From Streptomyces eurythermus (GTDB lineage Bacteria > Actinomycetota > Actinomycetes > Streptomycetales > Streptomycetaceae), in the NCBI RefSeq assembly GCF_014649115.1, contig NZ_BMSK01000008.1, positions 1 through 64,000 on the forward strand: a stretch of DNA of 64,000 nt, written 5' to 3'. Numbering within the stretch: the first letter of the stretch is position 1; each line of letters opens with the position of its first letter. A model generated the notes under the pieces. That model made no database searches, was not told the origin of the DNA, and was given only the letters and a program-made list of their open reading frames with translations. Made by a program: the position numbers and the translations under genes. Of the stretch, positions 42,254 to 49,168 are shown in pieces.

Positions 42254-43639
42254 TCAGAGCGAGGCGGCCAGGACCCGCAGCACCCGGTCGGTGTCCGCCT
42301 CGCTGGTCCGCCAGTTGCTGAACGCCGCGCGCAGCCCGGGCACCCCGTCGTACACCGTCGGCGTCACGAACGCCTCCCCGGACGCGGCGACCGCCCGGGC
42401 CAGCCGCGCCACCCGTTCCTCGGAGGGGTCCTCGGCGAGCGTGAAGCAGACGACGTTGAGCCGTACCGGGGCCAGTAGGCTGAGGCCCGGCAGCGCCTCG
42501 ATGCCCGCGCCGAGCCGGCGGGCCAGCGCCACATTGCGCTCCACGATCTCCCGGTGCCCGGTCCGGCCGTAGGCCACCAGCGAGAACCAGGCCGGCAGGG
42601 CGCGCAGCCGGCGCGAGTTCTCCGGGGTCAGATGCAGGAACTCCGGTTCACCCGCGGGCAGTCCCAGATACGGCGAGGCGTTGTGGAACACCGCCACCTG
42701 CAGATCGCGGCGCCGGGTGAACTGAACGGCCGCGTCATAGGGCACGTTCAGCCACTTGTGCAGGTCCACGCAGACCGAGTCGGCCGCGTCCAGCCCGTCG
42801 ACCAGCGCCGCGTACCGGGGGCTGAGCGCGGCGAACGCGCCGAACGCCCCGTCCACGTGCAGCCAGAAGTCGTACCGTTCCCTCAGCGCGGCGATCGCCC
42901 GCAGATCGTCGAAGTCGACGGTGTTCACGGTGCCGGCGTTCGCGACCACGATCACCGGCCGGCCCGCCCGCTCGGCCAGCGCCGCCTCCAGCGCGGCCAC
43001 GTCGACCGCCTCCCGCCCGCCCGGCAGCAGCGAAACCCGCCGCAGCCGGTCCCGGCCGAGGCCCAGCACCGACATCGCCTTCGCGACGCTGGAGTGCGGG
43101 CTGCCCGAGAGCACGTCCAGCGGACCCAGCGCCGCCGCCCCCTGCCGGGAGACGTCCACGCCGAGCCGTTCGCCCGCCCACTCGCGGCCGATGGCCAGGC
43201 CGACCGTGTTCGACATGGTCGCGCCCGTCACGAACGCCCCGCTGTGCTCCGGGCCCAGCCCGAACAGCTCGCGCAGCCATGCCACCGTCTCCCGCTCCAG
43301 CTCCTCGGCCCGGGAACCGCCCGCCCCCGACAGGTTCTGGTCGAACGCGGACGTCAGCCAGTCCCCGGCGAGGGACGCGGGTGTCGCCCCGCCGGTGACG
43401 AAACCGAGGTAGCGGGGGCCGGCGGAGCCGGAGAAGCCGGGCGCCCACCGCTCGGCGAAACACGCGAGGGCGCCCTCGCCGCCCACCCCCTCGGCCGGCA
43501 GCGGCGCCCGCCCCGGCGCCGGGCCGGACGCGGCGACCGGCCGCCCGGCCAGCCCCGCCACCTCCCGGGCGGCGACATCACGGGCGGCCTGCAACAGTTC
43601 GGGAAGCCGGGCGAGGTCACCGGCGAGCGTGCGGTCCAT
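42254..43639 (-). CDS. PLP-dependent group II (aromatic-type) amino acid decarboxylase
   Basis: A 461-residue fold-type I PLP enzyme of the aromatic-L-amino-acid/glutamate decarboxylase group. Landmarks are GAFVTGATMSNTVGLAIGRE, SGSPHSSVAKAM (His stacking on the cofactor), VVANAGTVNTVDFDDL, LHVDGAFGAFA and VDLHKWLNVPYD with the PLP lysine. Substrate choice cannot be read by eye. Family members decarboxylate Trp, Phe, Tyr/DOPA, Glu or Asp. The gene stands alone between a convergent SDR and a divergent L,D-transpeptidase gene. The ATG at 43639 follows a weak AGGG. Confidence 0.92.
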   Translation of the reverse strand: MDRTLAGDLARLPELLQAARDVAAREVAGLAGRPVAASGPAPGRAPLPAEGVGGEGALACFAERWAPGFSGSAGPRYLGFVTGGATPASLAGDWLTSAFDQNLSGAGGSRAEELERETVAWLRELFGLGPEHSGAFVTGATMSNTVGLAIGREWAGERLGVDVSRQGAAALGPLDVLSGSPHSSVAKAMSVLGLGRDRLRRVSLLPGGREAVDVAALEAALAERAGRPVIVVANAGTVNTVDFDDLRAIAALRERYDFWLHVDGAFGAFAALSPRYAALVDGLDAADSVCVDLHKWLNVPYDAAVQFTRRRDLQVAVFHNASPYLGLPAGEPEFLHLTPENSRRLRALPAWFSLVAYGRTGHREIVERNVALARRLGAGIEALPGLSLLAPVRLNVVCFTLAEDPSEERVARLARAVAASGEAFVTPTVYDGVPGLRAAFSNWRTSEADTDRVLRVLAASL

Positions 43640-43949
43640 GCGCCGCACCCTAGGCCGCGCGGGCCACTCCCGCCCGGTCCGCTTCGCGGCAACCGGACCG
43701 GTGCAAGCGGGCACCGCCTCGCCGGCTCCGGCCGCCGCGCACGGCGGCCCCCGGGGACCCGACCCGGGCGGACGAACCGCACAGGGCGTGCGATACGGTC
43801 TGAACTTCACCGTTTCGTCACAGCCTGACCGGAACCACAACCATGCCCTCCCCGGCCGGGTCTAGTAGTCCGAGACCGCGGGAATCGAGCTGGGGAGCAC
43901 CCGGGAGGACCGGGCGAGCAGACCAGGAACCGGAAGGAGAGAGGCCGCC
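43640..43949. promoter_or_regulatory. Divergent intergenic region before the L,D-transpeptidase gene
   Basis: About 310 bp with no credible gene. It must hold promoters for the decarboxylase (minus) and the L,D-transpeptidase (plus). AAGGAGAGAGG just before 43950 is the ribosome site. I looked for a sigma-E-type GGAAC-N16-GTCT promoter: a GGAAC occurs near 43831, but the following GTCTAG is about 24 nt away, too far for that class. Confidence 0.5.
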
Positions 43950-44645
43950 ATGGGGGGCATACGCAGACGAGGCGTCGTAGGGCTGGGCGTGACGGGGCTG
44001 GTGGCACCGCTCGCGCTCGCCGTCACCGCGGCACCGGCCCAGGCCGCGAGCTGTAGCACGAGCACCGGGCCGTACCAGAAGCAGGTGGAGAAGTTCCTGG
44101 GCCGGCCGGTCGACGGCAGGCAGTCCGCCGCCGACTGCACGGCGATCCGGGCGTTCCAGACCAAGCACGGCATCACCCCGGCCATCGGCTACGCCGGTTC
44201 GGTCACCTGGGGCGTGATGGACCTGATGAACAAGCAGAAGGCCGTCGGCAACAAGCCGAACAAGGACGGCAAGTGCCCGGTCAACAAGGGCCGGGTCGCC
44301 TGTGTGAACCTCACGCTCCAGCTCAGCTGGATCCAGGACGGCAAGAAGCTGGTCTACGGCCCCGTGCCGGTGCGCACCGGCCGTGACCGCTACGAGACCC
44401 GCACCGGCCTGAAGAAGATCTACTGGCGGGACATCGACCACGTCTCGAACCTCTACGACGTGCCGATGCCCTACAGCCAGTTCTTCGACGGCGGCCAGGC
44501 CTTCCACTCGGTGGGCCTGAGCATGTGGAACCCGCCGGGCTCGCACGGCTGCGTCAACATGACGAAGAAGGACGCCAAGAAGTACTGGTCGCTGCTGCGG
44601 AACGGCGACGACGTCTTCGTCTACGGACGCAAGCCGGGCACCTGA
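43950..44645 (+). CDS. Exported L,D-transpeptidase (YkuD fold) with peptidoglycan-binding domain
   Basis: A 231-residue exported protein. The signal peptide is MGGIRRRGVVGLGVTGLVAPLALAVTAAPAQA. An N-terminal peptidoglycan-binding repeat follows (VEKFLGRPVDGRQSAADCTAIRAFQTKHGI). The C-terminal YkuD domain has AFHSVGL and the catalytic SHGCVNM with the nucleophilic cysteine (about residue 199). It forms 3-3 crosslinks in peptidoglycan or attaches proteins to it, outside the membrane. It is convergent with the next gene, 17 bp away. Confidence 0.95.
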   Translation: MGGIRRRGVVGLGVTGLVAPLALAVTAAPAQAASCSTSTGPYQKQVEKFLGRPVDGRQSAADCTAIRAFQTKHGITPAIGYAGSVTWGVMDLMNKQKAVGNKPNKDGKCPVNKGRVACVNLTLQLSWIQDGKKLVYGPVPVRTGRDRYETRTGLKKIYWRDIDHVSNLYDVPMPYSQFFDGGQAFHSVGLSMWNPPGSHGCVNMTKKDAKKYWSLLRNGDDVFVYGRKPGT

Positions 44646-44661
44646 GCCCGGGCCGGTCCCG

Positions 44662-45864
44662 TCAGGCCGCGGGGGCGTCCCCGAAGTCCGGGATCCGAAG
44701 CCGTACACCGCCCTGCCGTGCCGACTCGTGCGCGACGATGCCCGGCAGGGTGTAGCGGGCGGCCACCCACGCGTTCACCGGCGGCAGTGTGTGCTGTGCC
44801 ACGGCGGTGACGAAGTCGTCCGCCAGGAAGTGGTGGCTGCCCTCGTGCCCGTTGGGCAGGTGGTCGAACTCGCGGGGCAGCCGGGACCGGTCGTGCACCG
44901 GCGCCGAGCCCGAGGTGAAGGCCGCGCGCAGCTCGGGCGCGACAGCGGCCAGGGACGGGTCGTCGGGCGCGACGGCCCGCTTCGGCTCCAGAAGCTCGGT
45001 GATGTCCTCGACGCCGCCGCGGTCCTGCCACAGGGCCACCGTGGCGAGCTGCTCCATGCTGGCCGCGGTCCCGAAGAACCGGAACCGGGACTCGCGCAGG
45101 TACGCGGGGTAGCCGACCCGCCGGAACTCGTTGGTGCGGAACGATCCGCCGCCCGCGACCTCGAACAGCGCGGTGGCGTTGGACACGTCGTTGTCGAACA
45201 TGCTGACCGAGCGGTCGAAGACGCCGTCGTCGCCCTCGTCGCGGACGCCGATCGCCGACACGCTCACCGCGTGCGTCCGCCAGGCCCCGAGCACCCCGCC
45301 CACCGAGTGCGTCGGATACAGCAGCGGGGGATAGCTGGCCGTCGCCCGCCAGTTCTCGCCGCCGCTGTACCGGTAGGCGTCGTAGAAGCCCAGGTCCATG
45401 TCGTGGACGTAGTCGCCCTCGGCGTAGAACACCCGGCCGAGGGCGCCCTCGGCGATCCGGGCGCGGGCGAACACGGTCGCCGGGTGGTAGTGGCTGGTCT
45501 CGCCCATCATGTACGTCAGCCCGGTGGACCGGACGGCGGCGACGATCGCGGCGACCTCCTCGGCGGTGACCGCCATCGGGACGGCCGAGAACACGTGCTT
45601 GCCCGCGTTCAGGCCCCGCAGGACCAGCGGGCCGTGGGTCCAGCGCTGGGTGAAGACCGCGACCGCGTCGACGGCCGGTGACTCCAGCATCGCCGCGTAC
45701 GACGGGAACGTGCCCGCGAGGCCGTGCGCGGCGACGAGGCGCTCGGCGCGCTCGGGCAGGAGATCGGTGACATGGACGTCCCGTACGCCGGGATGGGCGT
45801 GGAAGAGCGCGGCGAACCGGCCGGAGAACTGCCCCGCGCCGACGATGCCGAGGGAGAAAGTCAT
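44662..45864 (-). CDS. Gfo/Idh/MocA-family oxidoreductase
   Basis: A 400-residue NAD(P)-dependent sugar-oxidoreductase-like protein. The Rossmann motif is GIVGAGQFSGRFA. The family's beta-strand Lys-Pro region reads GLNAGKHVFSAVPMAVT: the usual EKP is VFSAVP, so the typical catalytic Lys is shifted or absent. The C-terminal beta-sheet domain is present (YPPLLYPTHSVGGVLGAW, which contains His near the usual catalytic position). ATG 45864 is chosen for GAAGG 8 nt upstream. It probably acts on a sugar, inositol or glycoside. A 32-bp inverted repeat upstream suggests control by a dedicated regulator that is not adjacent. Confidence 0.9.
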   Translation of the reverse strand: MTFSLGIVGAGQFSGRFAALFHAHPGVRDVHVTDLLPERAERLVAAHGLAGTFPSYAAMLESPAVDAVAVFTQRWTHGPLVLRGLNAGKHVFSAVPMAVTAEEVAAIVAAVRSTGLTYMMGETSHYHPATVFARARIAEGALGRVFYAEGDYVHDMDLGFYDAYRYSGGENWRATASYPPLLYPTHSVGGVLGAWRTHAVSVSAIGVRDEGDDGVFDRSVSMFDNDVSNATALFEVAGGGSFRTNEFRRVGYPAYLRESRFRFFGTAASMEQLATVALWQDRGGVEDITELLEPKRAVAPDDPSLAAVAPELRAAFTSGSAPVHDRSRLPREFDHLPNGHEGSHHFLADDFVTAVAQHTLPPVNAWVAARYTLPGIVAHESARQGGVRLRIPDFGDAPAA

Positions 45865-45916
45865 ATGGATCACCTTCGCGACGGGAGATTTTATGCGTCA
45901 AGAGCAGTGACGTGAT

Positions 45917-45948
45917 GAGCGACACGGTCCGTAATGTCCGTATCGCTC
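45917..45948. promoter_or_regulatory. Inverted-repeat operator candidate
   Basis: GAGCGACACGG (45917-45927) and CCGTATCGCTC (45938-45948) are 10/11 complementary with a 10-nt centre. Overlapping it is a direct repeat of TCCGTA. It lies in the 131-bp gap between the Gfo/Idh gene (minus) and a small plus-strand gene. Confidence 0.55.
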
Positions 45949-45995
45949 GCACTTACTCACAGCGCCTTCACCTCGATCGGCATATGCTTCACAGC

Positions 45996-46169
45996 ATGTC
46001 CACCACTGTTGCAGCCGCCTCCGAGCGATCGGCCGCGGAGGTCAACGAGGAGATCCGGGCCCTGTGGCGCCGGTCGGGCGGGACACTGACCACCGAGCAG
46101 CGCGCGGAGTACCAGCGCCTCGTGATGGAGTGGGCCGCCGCGGCCCCGCGGTCGCACCGGGCCGCCTGA
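45996..46169 (+). CDS. Small conserved-looking hypothetical protein
   Basis: A 57-residue predicted helical protein (SERSAAEVNEEIRALWRRSGG, TEQRAEYQRLVMEWAAA), with no membrane segment and no cysteine. ATG 45996 gives MSTTVAAAS; an ATG at 45984 would add four residues. No clear ribosome site is seen for either start. The amphipathic helix-turn-helix pattern and codon bias suggest a real gene. I do not recognise a function. Confidence 0.6.
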   Translation: MSTTVAAASERSAAEVNEEIRALWRRSGGTLTTEQRAEYQRLVMEWAAAAPRSHRAA

Positions 46170-46224
46170 CCGCCCCCCCGCCCACCGCGCCGTACCGCCT
46201 GATCCACCCGCGCCGTACCCGCGG

Positions 46225-47541
46225 TCAGCTCCAGGTCGCCGAGTAGCGCCGCCGGTACGCCCTGCGGTCCCGCTCGGCCCGCAGGTACCGGGTCGCGGCC
46301 AGCGCCACCAGGCTGCCCGCGATGACCAGCAGACCCGGCCCGACGTTCCGGACGTCCGTCAGCCGGGCCGGCAGGGCACGGACCGTGCCCGGGGCCGCCG
46401 CGCCCGGGGAGACCATGGGGGAGGAGGCGCCCGCCGGGGCACCGCCGCCCGTGTCACCGGCCGCCCGGACCAGCCGGACACCCAGCGCCGACAGCGCCTT
46501 GGTCACCGGCTGGAAGAACGTCGTCCCGCCCGTCGCGCAGTCGCCGTCGCCGCCCGAGGTGACACCGAGTGCGATGCCCTCGGCGAACAGCGGGCCGCCG
46601 CTGTCGCCCGGTTCGGCGCACACCGTGGTCTCGACGAGTCCGGTGACCGTCCCCTCCGGGTAGTTGACGGTCGCGTCGAGCGCGGTGACCCGGCCGTCGC
46701 GCAGCCCGCTGGTGCTGCCGCTGCGGAACACCCGCTGCCCCACCGCCGGATCGGCCGCCCCGGTGATCCGCACGCCCTTGCCGCCGCCGACCGCCACCAC
46801 GTCGGCGCCCGCCCCCGCCCTGCCGCCGGAGTACCGCACGAGCGAGAAGTCGCTGCCCGGGAACGCGCTGTCGACCGTGGTGCCGAGCGGCCGGCCGCCC
46901 AGGTCGCCGGCGAACCAGACGGCCCCGGCGGGCCCGCAGTGACCGGCCGTGAGGACGAAGTCGGACCGGCCGTCGGTGACGTTGAACCCCGCCGAGCAGC
47001 GCCCGCCGGCCGACAGGATCGGCCGGGCGCCGTTCAGCCGCGTGGTGAAGACGCCCTTCGTCCGCTCCATGTGCACGAAACCCCCGAGCCGGTGGGCGAC
47101 GCGGCCCAGCCGGGACCAGTCACCGGCGGACACCGTGCGGTCGGCCCGTACCACCACCCGGTTGGTCCGGTAGTCCACCGCCCACGCCGTGCCCGGCACC
47201 CGCGGCGCCGAACGCAGCGCCGCCGTCGCCGACTTCAGCTCGTCCATGCTGTGCGCGACGGTCTTCGCCCCGGCCCCGGCCCGGCGTACCGCCCGCGCCG
47301 CCGCGCCGTCGGTCACCGCCACCACCGGGCGCCCGTCGGCACCGATCCAGCTGCCCGCCGTACGGGCGGTGCCGAGCCGGGCCACCAGCGCCGCACCGGT
47401 GTCGCCGGGCCGCCCCGGCCCGGCGGCCGGGGGCTGGTCCGCTCCGGCGGCCCGGGCGACCATCGTGCCTCCCAGGAGGAGTCCGCAGGCCGCCGCCAGG
47501 CGTGTCACCCGCCGGACGACCCGTCGTCGTGCGTGCCGCAT
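46225..47541 (-). CDS. Exported trypsin/chymotrypsin-like serine protease with C-terminal membrane anchor
   Basis: A 438-residue protein. A signal sequence (VTRLAAACGLLLGGTMVARAAGA) is followed by a pro-region to about residue 165 resembling the alpha-lytic/SGPA pro-domain (VVVRADRTVSAGDWSRL). The S1 catalytic domain has the triad in LTAGHCG, SDFSLVRY and CAEPGDSGGPLF. A low-complexity stretch (GGGAPAGASSPMVSPGAAAPG) leads to a hydrophobic helix (VGPGLLVIAGSLVALAATRYL) and a basic tail. So the protease is probably exported, self-processed and left tethered to the membrane. Most SGP-type proteases lack that anchor. ATG 47541 begins MRHARRRVV. Confidence 0.92.
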   Translation of the reverse strand: MRHARRRVVRRVTRLAAACGLLLGGTMVARAAGADQPPAAGPGRPGDTGAALVARLGTARTAGSWIGADGRPVVAVTDGAAARAVRRAGAGAKTVAHSMDELKSATAALRSAPRVPGTAWAVDYRTNRVVVRADRTVSAGDWSRLGRVAHRLGGFVHMERTKGVFTTRLNGARPILSAGGRCSAGFNVTDGRSDFVLTAGHCGPAGAVWFAGDLGGRPLGTTVDSAFPGSDFSLVRYSGGRAGAGADVVAVGGGKGVRITGAADPAVGQRVFRSGSTSGLRDGRVTALDATVNYPEGTVTGLVETTVCAEPGDSGGPLFAEGIALGVTSGGDGDCATGGTTFFQPVTKALSALGVRLVRAAGDTGGGAPAGASSPMVSPGAAAPGTVRALPARLTDVRNVGPGLLVIAGSLVALAATRYLRAERDRRAYRRRYSATWS

Positions 47542-47588
47542 GCAAGGCTCCCGAAGCCGGACCCGCGACGCCCGGGCGGACACCGCGA

Positions 47589-47610
47589 GGCCCCCGCCCG
47601 GGCGGGGGCC
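47589..47610 (-). terminator. GC-rich palindrome after the SAV2177-type methyltransferase gene
   Basis: Perfect 22-bp palindrome, GGCCCCCGCCC joined to GGGCGGGGGCC, about 50 bp beyond the stop of the minus-strand gene at 47660 and before the protease gene. It can form a stem of 9 bp or more. Likely a terminator, without a T-run. Confidence 0.65.
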
Positions 47611-47659
47611 CGCTCCTCCATACGGCGCCCGGCGCGCGGGTGTTCAGCGGCCGCCGGGC

Positions 47660-48490
47660 TCAGTCCTTGCGGGCCACCCCGCCGAACATGGCGACCTCCG
47701 CCGGCTCCGGCCCGTCCGCGGGCTCCGGCCGCCACCGCGAGCAGGACACCAGCCCCGGCTCCAGCAGCTCGAGGCCGTCGAAGAACCGGGCGACATCGGC
47801 GGGCGTGCGCTGGGTGAGCTTCGGGGTGCCGTGCTCGTTCCAGAACCGCACCGCCTCGTCCACGTCCGGCATCGACGGGCTGGTGATGGTGTGCGACAGC
47901 ACCAGATGGCTGCCCGCCGGCAGCCGGTCCGTCAACTGCCGTACCAGGCCGTACGGGTCCTCGTCGTCGCCGATGAAGATGACCACGCCGAGCAGGATCA
48001 GCGCCACCGGCCGGCTGAAGTCCAGTGTCCGCGACGCGTGTTCCACGATCGCGTCGACGTTGCGCAGGTCCTCGTCCAGATAGTCGGTACGGCCCTCGGG
48101 CGTGCTGGTCAGCAGGGCCCGCGCGTGCGCGAGGACCAGCGGGTCGTTGTCCACGTACACGATCCGCGACTCCGGCGCGACGCGCTGCGCCACCTCGTGC
48201 GTGTTGTCGGCCGTGGGCAGCCCGGTACCGATGTCCAGGAACTGCCGGATGCCCACCTCGCCGGCCAGATGGCGCACCGCGCGGCCCAGGAAGAGCCGGT
48301 CGGCGCGCGCGTACTCCCCGATGCCCGGGTGCAGTTGGCGGATCCGGTCGCCGGCCTCCCGGTCGACCTCGTAGTTGTCCTTGCCGCCGAGCCAGTAGTT
48401 CCAGATCCGGGCGGTGTGCGGCTGGTCGGTGTTGATGCGGGCGCGCAGCGAGGCGGCCACGCCGTTGGCGGCTGCCGGGATGTCGGTCAC
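47660..48490 (-). CDS. SAM-dependent methyltransferase, SAV2177/DUF574 type
   Basis: A 276-residue class I methyltransferase. The family signature is ARIWNYWLGGKDNYEVDREAG near the N-terminus. The SAM site is FLDIGTGLPTADNTHEVAQ, then VYVDNDPLVLAHARALL, YLDEDLRNVDAIV and PVALILLGVVIFI. GTG 48490 is chosen for CAGGAG 9 nt upstream. Streptomycetes carry many copies of this family, often beside regulators. Substrates are mostly unknown. It is divergent from the small PPOX-type gene at 48614. Confidence 0.94.
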   Translation of the reverse strand: MTDIPAAANGVAASLRARINTDQPHTARIWNYWLGGKDNYEVDREAGDRIRQLHPGIGEYARADRLFLGRAVRHLAGEVGIRQFLDIGTGLPTADNTHEVAQRVAPESRIVYVDNDPLVLAHARALLTSTPEGRTDYLDEDLRNVDAIVEHASRTLDFSRPVALILLGVVIFIGDDEDPYGLVRQLTDRLPAGSHLVLSHTITSPSMPDVDEAVRFWNEHGTPKLTQRTPADVARFFDGLELLEPGLVSCSRWRPEPADGPEPAEVAMFGGVARKD

Positions 48491-48613
48491 GTGGGTCAGC
48501 TCCTGGAGGACGGGGGACCTCTGACGGGGGATACAGCGTGCGGGACGCAATCTAGCGCCCCGGCCGATCTTCGCCGTCTGGACCCCGGGCCCGGCGGGCG
48601 GGAGACTGCGCAC

Positions 48614-49000
48614 ATGGATCCCACACGGCTCGCCCGGCTCGGCGCCGGCCCCTACCTGCTGCTGACCAGCTACCGCCGGAACGGCACCCCCGTGGCCACC
48701 CCGGTCTGGGTGGTCCGGGACGGGGACACCCTCGGCGTATGGACCGCCGGCGACAGCGGGAAGGTCAAACGGATCCGCCGCCGCCGCGATGTCCTCGTCG
48801 GCCCCTGCGACCGGCGCGGCAACCCCACCGGCGACCAGCTGCCCGCCACCGCCGAGATCACCGGCGCCGACACCACCGCCCGCTACCGGAGCCTCATCGC
48901 CCGCAAGTACGGCGTCGTCGGCCGCCTCACCCTGCTGGGCAGCCGGCTGCGGCGCGGCCTGGACGGCACGGTCGGCATCCGGGTGACCCTCGGCGAGTGA
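48614..49000 (+). CDS. PPOX-class (F420- or flavin-dependent) oxidoreductase
   Basis: A 128-residue split-barrel protein: YLLLTSYRRNGTPVATPVWVV, GKVKRIRRRRDVLVGPCDRRG and ARYRSLIARKYG. These match the PPOX-class F420-dependent family common in actinomycetes. It probably binds F420 or a flavin through the positively charged KVKRIRRRR region. Substrate unknown. It ends before a block of decayed repeats. Confidence 0.9.
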   Translation: MDPTRLARLGAGPYLLLTSYRRNGTPVATPVWVVRDGDTLGVWTAGDSGKVKRIRRRRDVLVGPCDRRGNPTGDQLPATAEITGADTTARYRSLIARKYGVVGRLTLLGSRLRRGLDGTVGIRVTLGE

Positions 49001-49036
49001 GGGCCACCCGGGAGGCGGCCACCTGCGCGGCGCCGT

Positions 49037-49168
49037 GCGTCGGGTCCTTCGGACCTACGGTGCGCCGTGGACCGAGTCCGTCGGTCCCACGGCGCGTCGG
49101 GTACCGGTCGCGCAGGGCCCATGACGCGTCGGGCACCGGTCTCGTAGGCGCTACGACGCGTCGAGCAC
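49037..49168 (-). repeat. Decayed 32-bp tandem repeats running out of the 3' end of the hydrolase gene
   Basis: Read on the minus strand, GATCGGTGCTCGACGCGTCG (the last codons of the hydrolase gene) recurs exactly 32 nt later as GACCGGTGCCCGACGCGTCA, and 32 nt after that as GACCGGTACCCGACGCGCCG. A fourth, more decayed copy follows. The first copy holds the true stop codon, so coding sequence appears to have been echoed into the downstream spacer. Confidence 0.75.

Noticed and set aside
43831..43870. Sigma-E-type promoter before the L,D-transpeptidase gene
   Set aside because: A GGAAC box and GTCTAG are present, but the spacing of about 24 nt is too long for the 16-nt spacer expected.
47189..48613. 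Long plus-strand frame leading into the PPOX gene
   Set aside because: Only the part from ATG 48614 matches a protein family. The upstream part is antisense to the protease and methyltransferase genes.
49037..49168. CRISPR array from regularly spaced 32-bp repeats
   Set aside because: There are no conserved repeats with unique spacers; the whole 32-bp unit is repeated and decays, and the first unit is coding. No cas genes are seen.
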